From Verrucomicrobiales bacterium (GTDB taxonomy: Bacteria > Verrucomicrobiota > Verrucomicrobiia > Verrucomicrobiales > DEV007), in contig JARGOZ010000045.1 in NCBI GenBank assembly GCA_029213025.1, forward strand, positions 1 to 42,696: a stretch of DNA of 42,696 nucleotides, read 5' to 3'. A model generated the notes under the pieces. That model did no database searches, was not told where the DNA came from, and saw only the letters and a program-made list of their open reading frames with translations. The position numbers and the translations under genes were made by a program. Positions 7,635 to 16,933 of this stretch are shown here, in pieces; within the stretch, counting starts at the first letter, position 1; each line of letters opens with the position of its first letter.

Positions 7635-9257
7635 ATGAACAATCGCTCCACATTGTCTTTTCTGTTTTCGTCCTTCCTGATTTGCATTTTTTCGCCGGCC
7701 CGAAGTGAGGTCGCGACAGATGAAGTTCTCCTGCAACGGTTGGCGGCAGTCGATCAAATTTCATCGGAGGAAAAAGTGGTCGACGTGACAGGGCGGGATC
7801 CACGGAATTTCGGAATCCTCAAATCATATACGACTGACTCGGGCCGCCTCGTAAAACTGGTCGACTTCATTTTTACCGATAACGGAGGAACTCATTCAAA
7901 GAGCTACTATTTCGATAACGGCGGCCGACTTTCTGCCACGGTTACGGACAGTCTGCGCAACGATCCGGATGGAACACAGAGTTTCCATTCCGATATCTGG
8001 TTTTTCGATTCCGGCAAACCGGTTCGCAATCTTTCGAAAACCGGACGTTTCGCGGCGGGGGAGGAGTTTTCGGTCGAAAAACTAAAGCTCGAACCGGCCA
8101 CCGAACTGGGTTTTGATGATCGTTCGGCAAAAGAATTCTATACTTACGAAGCCGTTCAAGCTTCCCGGATCGGAAGTATCATTCGCGCTTTACACGGGTA
8201 TGAAGGGCGGGTTCCGGAAAAGATGCTGCTGGAGACGATTTCACCCGACGGTCGGTATGTGGTGGAATGGGAGGAAGTACCGGGAAGCGAAGGCGACGCG
8301 ACCTATCGCCTGTTCGATTTCTATACCGGAAAATCAATCCGCGAGTTGCAGGGTGGTTATGCTCCGTGGCGCAATCACATGTCGCACACGGTTCGCTGGA
8401 CAGAGGACAGCCGACTGTTTGTCTTTTTGATGGATGCCAAATGGACCACTATCGAAGCCCCTCTGTATCGGATTTCAGATAACGGGCAGGTCGAGCTTCT
8501 CGGCGACGTTTATAAAGTGGCGAGCGACTATGCCTGGAGGGAGTTGAAGCAGATCAATCACCCTTTCACTAAAGAACGGGAGGAAATGTTCGGTGCTGTT
8601 GCTGTCGATTCCCTTTCGTCCCGCCGGACGGTTAATCTCGCTTACAATGCCGAATCAAAATTCGAAGGTCCGGAAAATAACGTCCGTGTGCAGATGACGC
8701 TCGATTTTTCGAAACAACCGGTGGAGGCCGGCGGTTTCAAAATTCTCGGGGAAGGTGAATCCGCTTCGTTTGAGCAATCACCGCTGTTCACCATCACCAA
8801 AAACCGGTTTGGACCGGTCACAAGCGACACAAAGTTTAATCTGAAAGAGATCCGCAAACTGTTTCCCGGTCAGAAAGTAGAGATCGGTTCCGAAACCTTC
8901 GAGGAAGGCGGCGAAAAACCGGTAATACACGTCACCGCTGGAGATGAAGTGTTGCTCACCATTCTTCCGGTAGATGATGATACAAAACTCGCTTCCGTTT
9001 GGACCCGTAGCCGGGGATGCCAGACGCAAACCGGCATTACAGTCGGGGATCGATTTGGAGATGTGTTTTCGAGTATCCAGGAAGGAATCTGGCTGGAAGG
9101 TATCTCCGGTGAAGTCATCGCCCAGTCACCGGGAATTCGGAACATTACCTATCGTTTTATGCCCGGTAGTCCGAATATAGATATAGCAGATCTTCCGCCG
9201 TATTCCGAACTGAAGAATTGGCAGGTGGCAAGTATAGAATGGATTCCGGGGATGTAG
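7635..9257 (+). CDS. Secreted protein of unknown function (540 aa)
   Basis: The ATG at 7635 gives an N-terminal signal peptide (NNRSTLSFLFSSFLICIFS, cleavage near PARS). The mature part has no cysteine pattern or catalytic motif I recognise. The middle contains segments typical of beta-propeller blades (ISPDGRYVVEWEE, HTVRWTEDSRLFVFLMD), as in WD40/TolB-like proteins, and the C-terminal third resembles a metal- or polymer-binding beta domain by composition only. It lies 64 bases downstream of the glycosyltransferase operon with no clear terminator between them, so co-transcription is possible. A periplasmic or extracellular location is inferred. Confidence 0.7.
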   Translation: MNNRSTLSFLFSSFLICIFSPARSEVATDEVLLQRLAAVDQISSEEKVVDVTGRDPRNFGILKSYTTDSGRLVKLVDFIFTDNGGTHSKSYYFDNGGRLSATVTDSLRNDPDGTQSFHSDIWFFDSGKPVRNLSKTGRFAAGEEFSVEKLKLEPATELGFDDRSAKEFYTYEAVQASRIGSIIRALHGYEGRVPEKMLLETISPDGRYVVEWEEVPGSEGDATYRLFDFYTGKSIRELQGGYAPWRNHMSHTVRWTEDSRLFVFLMDAKWTTIEAPLYRISDNGQVELLGDVYKVASDYAWRELKQINHPFTKEREEMFGAVAVDSLSSRRTVNLAYNAESKFEGPENNVRVQMTLDFSKQPVEAGGFKILGEGESASFEQSPLFTITKNRFGPVTSDTKFNLKEIRKLFPGQKVEIGSETFEEGGEKPVIHVTAGDEVLLTILPVDDDTKLASVWTRSRGCQTQTGITVGDRFGDVFSSIQEGIWLEGISGEVIAQSPGIRNITYRFMPGSPNIDIADLPPYSELKNWQVASIEWIPGM

Positions 9258-9423
9258 GCTGAAAAGCGGGGGATCGGTCATTTGCCAAAAATTCCGATCG
9301 TGAAACCTCCGCAGCCCCACCGCGCCATGCAAATAGATTTTGGTCAAAACAGGGGCGAAATATGTGATACTCTCTTGTCCGCAATTCCCTATTCGAAATA
9401 AGTACCATTTCAGGGCACTGATC

Positions 9424-9489
9424 GCGACCTAACAGGGTACAGTTTCGCATTCAACAGGGTACAATCCGCGACCTAACAGGGTACAATCG
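9424..9489 (+). repeat. Phased 22-bp repeat array, locus A (three units)
   Basis: Three copies of AACAGGGTACA begin at 9431, 9453 and 9475, exactly 22 bases apart. Unit flanks alternate: CGACCT, then GCATTC, then CGACCT precede the core, and the last two cores are followed by ATC. The array fills the gap between a convergent gene pair, 33 bases from the desaturase stop. The same composite reappears at three other places in the window. Confidence 0.9.
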
Positions 9490-9521
9490 CCCCGTTTCAA
9501 TGCCTCCTTTCGTCTATCCAA

Positions 9522-10655
9522 CTACTTCCGTTCCCCCTGCTCAAGAGCATCAGGTTTCGTTTCGTTATCCTCCGGATCTGCCTTACCGTCTTCCTCCGCT
9601 TTCTGTAGTTTCCTTAGCTGACGAAAACTGATCAATTTTCGGGCTTTTTCATCCCATAGCCGAAAAGTGATCGATTTCAGGCTGCCCGTCAATGTGAGCG
9701 GAACTACCTCTTTAAACATCGGGTCAGAACGATGGCAGCGTTCCAGATTGTAATTAGGTATGCGGGAACTGAGATGATGAATATGGTGGAACCCAATGTT
9801 ACCTGAAAACCACTGCAAAATTTTCGGCAGCTTATAGAATGAACTTCCCTGCATCGCCGCCGTGGTATAGTCCCAGTCTTCGCTGCGTTCCCAATAGGCA
9901 TCTTCGAACTGGTGCTGCACATAGAACAGCCATACCCCTGCGGATCCGGCGACACCCATCGCAATCGTTTGTATAATGAGCCAAGGAAGGAAACCGTAGA
10001 TAGCAATCAGACCTGCCGCGAGGGCGATGATCGCAAAATTCATAATCCATACCGAAGCAACTTCCCGGGGTTTTGCATTCGGTGTAGGGAAGCGTTGCCG
10101 GATCACAAAGATAAATAAGGGAGCGATGATAAACAGAATGACCGGATTCCGGGCCAATCGGTAGGAGAACTTTTTCCACCGGGAAGACTGCAGATATTCC
10201 TCAACGGTAAATGTCCAGATATCACCAACTCCTCTACGATCCAAATCACCGGTGGTCGAGTGATGGACCGAGTGCTCCCATCTCCATTGGTAATAGGGCG
10301 TAAACGTCAACAACCCGGTAATAAAACCCCAGATATCGTTCGCCCGTCGCGATTGAAAAAATGAACCGTGCCCACAATCGTGGAAGATAATGAAAACCCG
10401 AATCAAAAATCCCCCGGCCAAAATGGCGAGGGGTATCGTAAGCCACCACGAGACGGATAGACTTAGATACATCAAATACCAGATGAGGCAATATCCACCT
10501 ATAGTGTTAATGATCTGCCAGATGGCGAGCCGTAAATTCGGCTTCTGATAATCCGACACGATTGCCTTCCACTTAGCGATTGCTTCGCGTTTGTTCAATA
10601 TCGGTTCCTTCTCTTCGGAGAGTGCATCAGAACCGGATTTCCGGGCTGAGTTCAT
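9522..10655 (-). CDS. Membrane fatty-acid desaturase
   Basis: A 377-residue integral membrane protein. Three histidine boxes for the di-iron centre are present: HDCGH at residues 92-96, HSVHH at 128-132 and HHIHH near 294. About four transmembrane segments lie around residues 43-65, 68-90, 172-192 and 212-245. Length and spacing fit bacterial acyl-lipid desaturases of the omega-6/delta-12 type, which insert double bonds into membrane lipids using oxygen and ferredoxin or another electron donor. The C-terminus is a charged tail (KAEEDGKADPEDNETKP). It is on the same strand as the FAD oxidoreductase, separated by 275 bases that include a REP-like palindrome, so it probably has its own promoter. 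Regiospecificity is not known. Confidence 0.92.
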   Translation of the reverse strand: MNSARKSGSDALSEEKEPILNKREAIAKWKAIVSDYQKPNLRLAIWQIINTIGGYCLIWYLMYLSLSVSWWLTIPLAILAGGFLIRVFIIFHDCGHGSFFQSRRANDIWGFITGLLTFTPYYQWRWEHSVHHSTTGDLDRRGVGDIWTFTVEEYLQSSRWKKFSYRLARNPVILFIIAPLFIFVIRQRFPTPNAKPREVASVWIMNFAIIALAAGLIAIYGFLPWLIIQTIAMGVAGSAGVWLFYVQHQFEDAYWERSEDWDYTTAAMQGSSFYKLPKILQWFSGNIGFHHIHHLSSRIPNYNLERCHRSDPMFKEVVPLTLTGSLKSITFRLWDEKARKLISFRQLRKLQKAEEDGKADPEDNETKPDALEQGERK

Positions 10656-10776
10656 AATTGACTATTGACCAAAAATCAGCCCGATTCTAGATCGAAACTA
10701 CGCAATATCTCACATTTTCCCCGCAAAGAATGTCCTTCGAATCGGGTTGGAAAAATTAAAGGGCATTTGCCCCGTA

Positions 10777-10842
10777 AAAGGCCCAGGGGCCTGGACATGT
10801 CAGCCCGGGGTAAAGCGAGTAGGCGCGCGCTGCTCCTGGGCT
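10777..10842. repeat. REP-like palindromic spacer
   Basis: Two palindromes lie in the gap upstream of the desaturase. GGCCC..GGGCC occurs near 10780, and AGCCCGGG at 10802-10809 pairs with CCTGGGCT at 10835-10842 with one mismatch, leaving a GC-rich loop. This resembles the dispersed AGCCCGGG..CCTGGGCT elements found in PVC genomes, from memory. It could act as a structured RNA end or a REP element. Confidence 0.5.
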
Positions 10843-10930
10843 AACAGAACACCAATTCTATAGCCCTGGAAGGGCGGTACAATCTCTAACATTTTCACCT
10901 TTCGCCTAAAAAAAAAGCAGGCACGGTAAC

Positions 10931-13900
10931 CTATTTCTCCTCCAAAACGGCCTGGGCGTGTTGCGCAAACAGAGCTCGCAGATCCATTTGGTAATTTCTC
11001 AGTATTTTCTCCCCGAGTCCGTTGTGGTCACCACAGCGATAAAGAGCACGGGCCAGGATAATTTCGCGAAGCGGTTCGGATCGCTGCTCCTGCCGGTCGC
11101 TTTCGGAAATTTCAGTGATCCAGTGCCCGCTCATATTCTCTTTTTCCAGAACGGCGGCCAGGTCTTCCGCTGCGCGCGGATCTTTCAAAGATTCCAGAGC
11201 CAGAGAAACCGCCCGGTGATGGGAAAACTCTTTTCCGGCATCCAGGGTTTTCACCTTTTCCAATATCACTGGAAGCGCTGCTTTGGCATCGCCGGATTTG
11301 CCCAGCGCAATGATGTGCGAGTCGAGTCGGGAAATGCTCCCGCCAAATTGCCCCATGCCCCGGAAATTCCAGCCTTCATCCCAGTCCTGTGCGGATATCT
11401 CTTTGGCCAGAACTTTCACACCGGTGTTGTCGCCCAGCATGCCGAGGATATTCGCATAGATCAACTGGTGCTCCGGTGTATCCGCTTTTTTGAAAGCTTT
11501 TCGCAAGCGGGGCACTGACTTTTCCTTTTCCGACAGAACTGTCGCCAGTCCGCGGTACTGGTGGATCACAGATTCGACAGCGGTATCGATTTCCTCATCG
11601 GTGGGCGCTTTGGCTTCGCCGGACTCCAATACTTCGGGAGGTAGAGAACCAACATCGATGAGGTGCTTTTGCAGAGCTTTGATATCAAGAGACCGGGTCG
11701 GGATCCCGTTGGCGGATATCATCGCGGCGGCCACTCCGGCGGCGTAACCCTGGTTTTGAATACAGGGCTGCATGCGGAGAATTGGCATCGCATCGCGGTG
11801 GGCGCTCATACCCAGACCGGTCACGATAATCCCGTCGAGATTTTGCGGTAGCAGCGCCCGGTAGGGGACATGAGCGATCATATCTTTCTTATCGGGAAAA
11901 TTGATCAGGAATACCGGGTGAACCGTGTAGCCGTGGGTATCAAAGTTACTTTTATGTAGAGAAATGGTATCGTGCCAGGTCCGCTGATTGATTATATCGG
12001 TAGGGCTCACATAGGCATCGCCGACAATTCTGCGCCGTTCGCGGCTGTCGATAAAAGTAGAGATATCATAGCTGCTCCGGTATTTTTTTCTCGCGGCGAC
12101 GATCATCCGCCACTGGTCTACCGGATCGGATTCGTCGGCGAAGGAATAGTCAGTATTCATATAGCCGGTGCCGGGTTTCCGGGGAGAAAGTCCGGTTCCC
12201 TGCATGGCGACGTGTTCGGCGGAAGTGGTTACAAAATCAGCTCCCGCTGCCGCTGCGATGTCGGAATTGCCCGTTGCATCGATGACTGTTTTGGCGAGGA
12301 CCACACCGCGGCCCCGGGGTGTAGTAACAATCACGCCGACAAGTTTTCCTTCTTCCACGACCGCTCCGGAAGCGAGGGTGGAATACCAGATATCCGTGCC
12401 GGTCCCGGCGTTTTCCTTTCTCCACAATTCCCGTTTAGCGACCGGGTTCCAGCCGCCTTTCCGTTTCGGTCCGCCCATTTCCTTAATTTTCCCGTCCACT
12501 TCGGCGGTAAAGCCTTCGCGGTATCCATGGTAGTAGCTGGAGATCAGGCCAACAGTGCCGACTCCGCCGAGGTGGTCCTGGTATTCGATGACGAGGGCGG
12601 AAGCTCCTTTTCGGCCCGCACCAATTCCGGCCGGGGCTCCACCGGTACCACCTCCGGCAACGACAACATCGTAGTTGCCCAGAACGGGAATCGACCTCTC
12701 CGGGGAGGGGATCGTTGGTAAATCGCGATGGGTGGGGCGGGCGCCGTTGAGGAATTCCCGGACTTCACCGATTTTTGCCGAACCGTCGGCCGGAGATCCT
12801 TTTACCGATACGCCGGACAATGAACCGGCATCTTTGGCCTCTTCTGCGGCAGCAGCTCCCACTCTGGTTCCCAGTCGCATCAGATTCAGCGGCTGCATCA
12901 TTTCTCCCGCTGCAGCCCGGGAAACTCCGGCATAGCCACCGAGGACGTAGAATCTGTCGAGTCCCTCCGGCTGCAACGTGCCCAGGTCCAGAGCCGACAC
13001 ATCAAAAGACTCTGTTGTCGACTTTTCCCGGGAAATCACCGGATCAAGCGGGATTTGAAACAGCCGGTCGGATTCGTCAATCAGAGCGACATCAAAAGTC
13101 ATCTCTCTGGCGAGAACTTCCGCCCGGGCATACGAAGCCGGGCTACGGTCCGGCATCGGGATTTCGAGATCGTAGACAAAAACATCGTGAGCGCCTTCGT
13201 CGGAGTAAAATTTCACATCTGCCACGCGGGAGGAAATGCCGTCGCCGGTTTGGGCGGTTCCGCCGGAGACAATTCGCTGGAAAGTCTGGGTGCCCGCCGG
13301 GAACGGTTCGAATTTTGCACCCGCCGCTCTGGCGACAGTCGCTCCCATGGTCGCATCGATCACGATCTTTGCCCGAACCGCTTGGCGACCATTGCGATTT
13401 GTCATCACGATGCCGGCGGGTTTTCCCGAGTCATCGACGAGTAGATCGGTAACCATCGAGCCGTAGAGATAGTCAATCCCCGATGCGAGCAGCGCTTCGT
13501 CGAGCGCGATTTTTACCTGCATCGGCGTTGCCGGTGGGCTGACATCATTCGGTTCCACTTTGATCGTGGAATCTTCGACGACGATCATTTCCCCAAGCAG
13601 AATCCGTTCAGCCGCCTCGGATTTTTTGACCCGTATTTTTACGAAACGACAGGGTTGCTTGATGGATTTGTCCCACTGCACCAGAGCATCGCCGGTTCCC
13701 ATACTTTTTTTCTCCTCAATCATCCCGAGAGTTCTCCAGAGCTTGCCATTGGGCGAGGTCCAGACTTCGACATTCCCGACTTCAAATTCCCCGGCCCGGT
13801 CAAAGCTCAACAGGTGCAGTGCCTTAACCCGGGCGATCTTGCCGAGATCCGCGATCAGAGTCACATCTTCGTCATATTGCACCGAGTTGTGCGAAGCGGT

Positions 13901-14311
13901 TTGCCATGTGCCGTCGGTGAGCAGGGAGTTGTTTTTATCGAAATGCTTTTTATTGCTCGGCTGATCCGCTTCGTAGGTAAAAGGGAGCCGGTTGGGAAAA
14001 CCGGTTACCGGCACAGCGCGTTCAAATAGAGCTTTTTCCAGATCACTTTCCGGTGTTTGGTCATTTTCCAGCCAGAGACGCAGAGTTCCGGCCACATCCT
14101 CACCCAGGTACGGTCGCGGGGCTGCGAGGAAGACTTTCGCTCCCTGCTTTGCGGCTTCGACCGCCGCAGTTATCGCTCCCGTGGTTCCACCCGCTACGAC
14201 GACATCCACATCGTAGGCAACCGGGATTTCCCTGGCGGTTTCGATGATCGTTTCCTGAGCGAAAACTATCGAGCCTGACAAAACGAGAATAGAAAACAGT
14301 GACCGTATCAT
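10931..14311 (-). CDS. Secreted tandem FAD-dependent oxidoreductase with inserted discoidin-like domain and C-terminal helical repeats
   Basis: The open frame extends upstream to 14518, but the ATG at 14311 starts a clear signal peptide (IRSLFSILVLSGSIVFAQ), giving 1126 residues. Order of parts: first dinucleotide-binding motif in YDVDVVVAGGTTGAITAA (residues 33-50); an inserted F5/8 type C (discoidin)-like beta domain at about 110-247 (TLIADLGKIARVKALHL, VEVWTSPNGKLWRTLG); the rest of FAD unit one to about 490; a second full FAD-oxidoreductase unit from NYDVVVAGGGTGGAPAG (546-562) to about 850; and a HEAT-like helical tail from about 910 to the end. Both units fit the PF12831-type FAD_oxidored family. 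Substrate unknown; a periplasmic role in carbohydrate or polyphenol oxidation is a guess. Confidence 0.88.
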   Translation of the reverse strand: MIRSLFSILVLSGSIVFAQETIIETAREIPVAYDVDVVVAGGTTGAITAAVEAAKQGAKVFLAAPRPYLGEDVAGTLRLWLENDQTPESDLEKALFERAVPVTGFPNRLPFTYEADQPSNKKHFDKNNSLLTDGTWQTASHNSVQYDEDVTLIADLGKIARVKALHLLSFDRAGEFEVGNVEVWTSPNGKLWRTLGMIEEKKSMGTGDALVQWDKSIKQPCRFVKIRVKKSEAAERILLGEMIVVEDSTIKVEPNDVSPPATPMQVKIALDEALLASGIDYLYGSMVTDLLVDDSGKPAGIVMTNRNGRQAVRAKIVIDATMGATVARAAGAKFEPFPAGTQTFQRIVSGGTAQTGDGISSRVADVKFYSDEGAHDVFVYDLEIPMPDRSPASYARAEVLAREMTFDVALIDESDRLFQIPLDPVISREKSTTESFDVSALDLGTLQPEGLDRFYVLGGYAGVSRAAAGEMMQPLNLMRLGTRVGAAAAEEAKDAGSLSGVSVKGSPADGSAKIGEVREFLNGARPTHRDLPTIPSPERSIPVLGNYDVVVAGGGTGGAPAGIGAGRKGASALVIEYQDHLGGVGTVGLISSYYHGYREGFTAEVDGKIKEMGGPKRKGGWNPVAKRELWRKENAGTGTDIWYSTLASGAVVEEGKLVGVIVTTPRGRGVVLAKTVIDATGNSDIAAAAGADFVTTSAEHVAMQGTGLSPRKPGTGYMNTDYSFADESDPVDQWRMIVAARKKYRSSYDISTFIDSRERRRIVGDAYVSPTDIINQRTWHDTISLHKSNFDTHGYTVHPVFLINFPDKKDMIAHVPYRALLPQNLDGIIVTGLGMSAHRDAMPILRMQPCIQNQGYAAGVAAAMISANGIPTRSLDIKALQKHLIDVGSLPPEVLESGEAKAPTDEEIDTAVESVIHQYRGLATVLSEKEKSVPRLRKAFKKADTPEHQLIYANILGMLGDNTGVKVLAKEISAQDWDEGWNFRGMGQFGGSISRLDSHIIALGKSGDAKAALPVILEKVKTLDAGKEFSHHRAVSLALESLKDPRAAEDLAAVLEKENMSGHWITEISESDRQEQRSEPLREIILARALYRCGDHNGLGEKILRNYQMDLRALFAQHAQAVLEEK

Positions 14312-14378
14312 TACCGGCCATCGTAGACGCTCTTTCGTTGATTTGTAGTGATCTATGGCACGTCTTTGTGCCGGAAAA

Positions 14379-14822
14379 TCAATGACCGCTCCATTTCCAT
14401 TCCAGCACTTTTCCGAGAGCGATGGAACAATAGACAAAAACCGGAACTCCCACCGCCACGATAAGTCGGTGCAGGAGCTCAAACCGGTACAATCTCCCGC
14501 ACAGAATCCAGCCGACAAATGCGCCGCAGATTAGCGACGAGGTCATAGACGCTGTGATGGTACCTTCTTTCCCCAACGCGCCCGGCAGCTGCCAGGAGAA
14601 AAAATAGACCAGCATTCCGGTGGCCGCCACGATTCCGGATCTCCACCACTCGGTTTGGGAAACCAAGTCCGAATATCTTTCGGCGAGAAAAATCAATCCC
14701 TGAAGCAACACCCACAGGATAATCAGCGACAGATAGAAACCAATGCCGACGAATTTGAATGCGCCGAAAATGACGGGAAAATTCATCAGGAAAAAGGGAA
14801 GAGCCTCAGAAAAAGAAAACAT
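14379..14822 (-). CDS. Small integral membrane protein (147 aa)
   Basis: A hydrophobic protein with about four transmembrane helices, near residues 5-22, 25-45, 63-83 and 120-140. A short loop holds AERYSDLVSQTEWWR. No conserved motif is recognised and there is no signal peptide distinct from the first helix. It lies 67 bases upstream of the secreted FAD oxidoreductase on the same strand, so the two could share a transcript, but a functional link is not shown. Confidence 0.7.
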   Translation of the reverse strand: MFSFSEALPFFLMNFPVIFGAFKFVGIGFYLSLIILWVLLQGLIFLAERYSDLVSQTEWWRSGIVAATGMLVYFFSWQLPGALGKEGTITASMTSSLICGAFVGWILCGRLYRFELLHRLIVAVGVPVFVYCSIALGKVLEWKWSGH

Positions 14823-14966
14823 TTTTTACATACCGGACCAATTGGAGTCCGGCGGGAAAAATAGTCGCAGAAACTTCATTTGCAAAAGACTCCTGCCTTT
14901 GAGCAAATCGATGCAAAACAGTGTGCCGCCGCTATGCCAAATTTCAGCCAATGAGCCTCCGGAAAA

Positions 14967-15006
14967 ATTCGTGCAATTCGTGTCCATTCGAGAGAATTCG
15001 TGTTTA
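14967..15006. repeat. Degenerate ATTCGTG dispersed repeat
   Basis: AATTCGTGCAATTCGTGTCC is followed by ATTCGAGAG and AATTCGTGTT, i.e. repeated ATTCGTG words spaced about 10 bases apart. Such ATTCGTG strings recur in intergenic DNA of many Verrucomicrobia and Planctomycetes, from memory. Not coding in any convincing way. Confidence 0.5.
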
Positions 15007-15136
15007 AGGCAACGCAAATCCCCGCCCGCCATCCACGCTGAAGCAGGCATATCACCCCGTCGCTACTACCGGCTTAACCCGGGCATCCATCGCAAATCCA
15101 TTTTGCCTCCCTGCGCGTCAACCAGCCTCAAGGACT

Positions 15137-15154
15137 GGCGACAATCCTGTCGCC
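15137..15154. repeat. Perfect hairpin GGCGACA-ATCC-TGTCGCC
   Basis: Two 7-bp arms flank a 4-base loop. It has no trailing T-run, so it is more likely part of a dispersed repeat than a terminator. Confidence 0.5.
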
Positions 15155-15268
15155 GGCTGCAACGAGCCCCATCCCGCAGCCGTCACCTAAAAAATTCCTT
15201 CAGCCTCTAACTGAGGAAAATACAAAATCATTCCGGCCTTCCTCGCCACCTGCTTTTGAAATTATTCC

Positions 15269-15362
15269 GATATCACCCTGAAGCCGGGGAGAAATTTTGT
15301 GATATCAGAAAATGCGTACTAGAATAATCAACAAAACAAAATTCCAGTGATTCGATATCACT
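15269..15362. promoter_or_regulatory. Three GATATCAC sites, possible autoregulatory operator
   Basis: GATATCAC occurs at 15269-15276 and 15354-15361, with the reverse complement GTGATATC at 15299-15306. The last copy lies within a perfect dyad AGTGAT-TCGAT-ATCACT at 15346-15362. The sites sit 126-219 bases upstream of the start codon of a regulator-type AlbA_2/HATPase protein. A role as operator is inferred from copy number and position. Confidence 0.45.
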
Positions 15363-15487
15363 AGCAAAGCAGCAAGAGATCAATGAGTTAAATCGAAAAT
15401 TCGCTGGCCTTTTCTAGGTATATCCTTAATATCTGTGAATTTGTCCCGAAGAGATTAATACAATCCTTTTGTGCCGAAGAACTGAAC

Positions 15488-16888
15488 ATGTCAGACATCT
15501 CCACCACCCGAATCTCATCACCCGAGGTCAAGAAGCTACTCAGCCTTAGTGAAGGCCATTTTATGGATCTGAAATCGATTCGAATTGCATCGGGGAAACT
15601 TACAAAAGCGATATCGGCTTTTGCCAATGCAGAGGGTGGAGAGTTGTTTATCGGGGTCGAGGATTCACCTCGGATGTGGGTTGGCTTCCCGACCGTAGAG
15701 GATGCCAATGCACATCTGCAGGTTTTCGAGGAACTCTTTCCTTTGGGTGTAGACTTCGATTATCAGTTCTTGGAGGCCGAGAACGAAACCGGTCTTATTC
15801 TCAAAGCAACCATAGCGAAAACTCGCGCCTTGGTCAAAGCGGGCGATGGAAAAGTCTATGTGCGGAGAGGTGCGCAGAGTCTTCCCGTTCCAGAAGGTGA
15901 TCGACTGGAAGCACTTAAGCGAGACAAAGGTCTTACTTCGTTTGAAACTGAACCTGTGAATTGCCCGGTCGAAGCCATTACTAATTCAGAACCGATTATA
16001 GGATTCCTTCTCGAGGTCGTGCCAACCGCAGAGCCCAGAGCGTGGCTTGAAAAGCAACTCGTCTTGCTTGGTGGCAAGCCGACTGTAGCCGCTTTAGTTC
16101 TTTTCGCTGACGAACCGCAAGCTGCCCTTCCCAAACGTTGTGGCATTAAGATCTATCGTTACAAGACCTCAGATTCCGAAGGAACTCGGGAAACTTTGGA
16201 GTTTGTCCCAATCTCAATCGAAGGCTGTGCATATATTCAAATTAAGCAGGCCGTCGAGTCCACGACCGAGATCATCCAGTCGGTTAAAGTCCGCACCGCC
16301 GCTGGTTTGGTTGACACCCAGTATCCTTTTGAAGCGTTACATGAGGTAATTACTAATGCAGTGATCCACCGGGACTACTCGATTACTGACGATATTCACA
16401 TTCGAGTCTTCGACAATCGAATCGAAGTCCTTAGCCCTGGGACGTTGTCAGGTCACGTCACTGTTGAAAACATTTTAGACGAGCGTTTTGCGAGGAATCC
16501 GGTCATCGTTCGGTTGATCAACAAGTTTCCTGACCCTCCCAATAAGGATGTGGGTGAGGGACTCAATACAGCGTTTAACTCGATGCGCGCTATGAAATTG
16601 AAGGAGCCTGTTATCGAGCAGCAGGGGGGCTACGTTAAGGTCAGCCTCCGGCACGAGTCTCTTGCAACCCCCGAAGAAGCAGTTCTCATATTTCTCAAAA
16701 CCCATGACACAATTGCGAATCGAGAGGCAAGGGCCGCGGCTTACATCGATTCCGAGAACAAGATGAAGCGAGTGCTGCAAGGAATGGTTTCGAAGGGTTT
16801 GCTCGAATCAGTCCCTGGGCGAACTCGTTACACGGCAGCATATCAGCTCACTGACGAAGGACGTACGATGTCCGTTGGGCTCGAATGA
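15488..16888 (+). CDS. AlbA_2 (Schlafen-like)/HATPase putative transcriptional regulator
   Basis: A 466-residue cytoplasmic protein. Residues about 20-140 form an AlbA_2 DNA-binding domain (LSEGHFMDLKSIRI, AISAFANAEGGELFIGVED). Residues about 280-395 form an HATPase_c_4 domain (EVITNAVIHRDY, then DNRIEVLSPGTL and VGEGLNTAFNSM). The last 70 residues look like a winged helix. This architecture is usually annotated as an RecG-like or ATP-binding regulator; some members occur in defence islands or near toxins. Here it stands alone, flanked by repeats and long non-coding DNA, and codes in a style somewhat unlike its neighbours, so it could be horizontally acquired (inference). The start is the first ATG in frame after the GATATCAC region; no strong ribosome-binding site is visible. 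Confidence 0.87.
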   Translation: MSDISTTRISSPEVKKLLSLSEGHFMDLKSIRIASGKLTKAISAFANAEGGELFIGVEDSPRMWVGFPTVEDANAHLQVFEELFPLGVDFDYQFLEAENETGLILKATIAKTRALVKAGDGKVYVRRGAQSLPVPEGDRLEALKRDKGLTSFETEPVNCPVEAITNSEPIIGFLLEVVPTAEPRAWLEKQLVLLGGKPTVAALVLFADEPQAALPKRCGIKIYRYKTSDSEGTRETLEFVPISIEGCAYIQIKQAVESTTEIIQSVKVRTAAGLVDTQYPFEALHEVITNAVIHRDYSITDDIHIRVFDNRIEVLSPGTLSGHVTVENILDERFARNPVIVRLINKFPDPPNKDVGEGLNTAFNSMRAMKLKEPVIEQQGGYVKVSLRHESLATPEEAVLIFLKTHDTIANREARAAAYIDSENKMKRVLQGMVSKGLLESVPGRTRYTAAYQLTDEGRTMSVGLE

Positions 16889-16910
16889 CACGGAAACGCC
16901 AAGGGCACAA

Positions 16911-16933
16911 AAAGTCCTTTTATAAAAGACTTT
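16911..16933. terminator. AT-rich inverted repeat after the AlbA_2 gene
   Basis: Arms AAAGTC and GACTTT surround the self-complementary TTTTATAAAA, 22 bases after the stop. It lacks a GC-rich stem, so terminator function is uncertain. Confidence 0.3.

Larger units (their letters stand above)
14823..15487. other. 665-bp intergenic region upstream of the AlbA_2 regulator
   Basis: No gene is supported. Short frames on both strands look like translations of repeats. The region holds the ATTCGTG repeat, a perfect hairpin at 15137-15154 and three GATATCAC sites (annotated separately). The last 200 bases are AT-rich and presumably hold the promoter of the regulator. Confidence 0.5.

Noticed and set aside
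9424..9489. CRISPR array
   Set aside because: Units are 22 bases with no spacers of unrelated sequence, and no cas genes are nearby.
14826..15050. 74-aa reverse reading frame
   Set aside because: Its protein (SRMDTNCTNFSGG) is a translation of the ATTCGTG repeat; such hypothetical proteins are typical artefacts.
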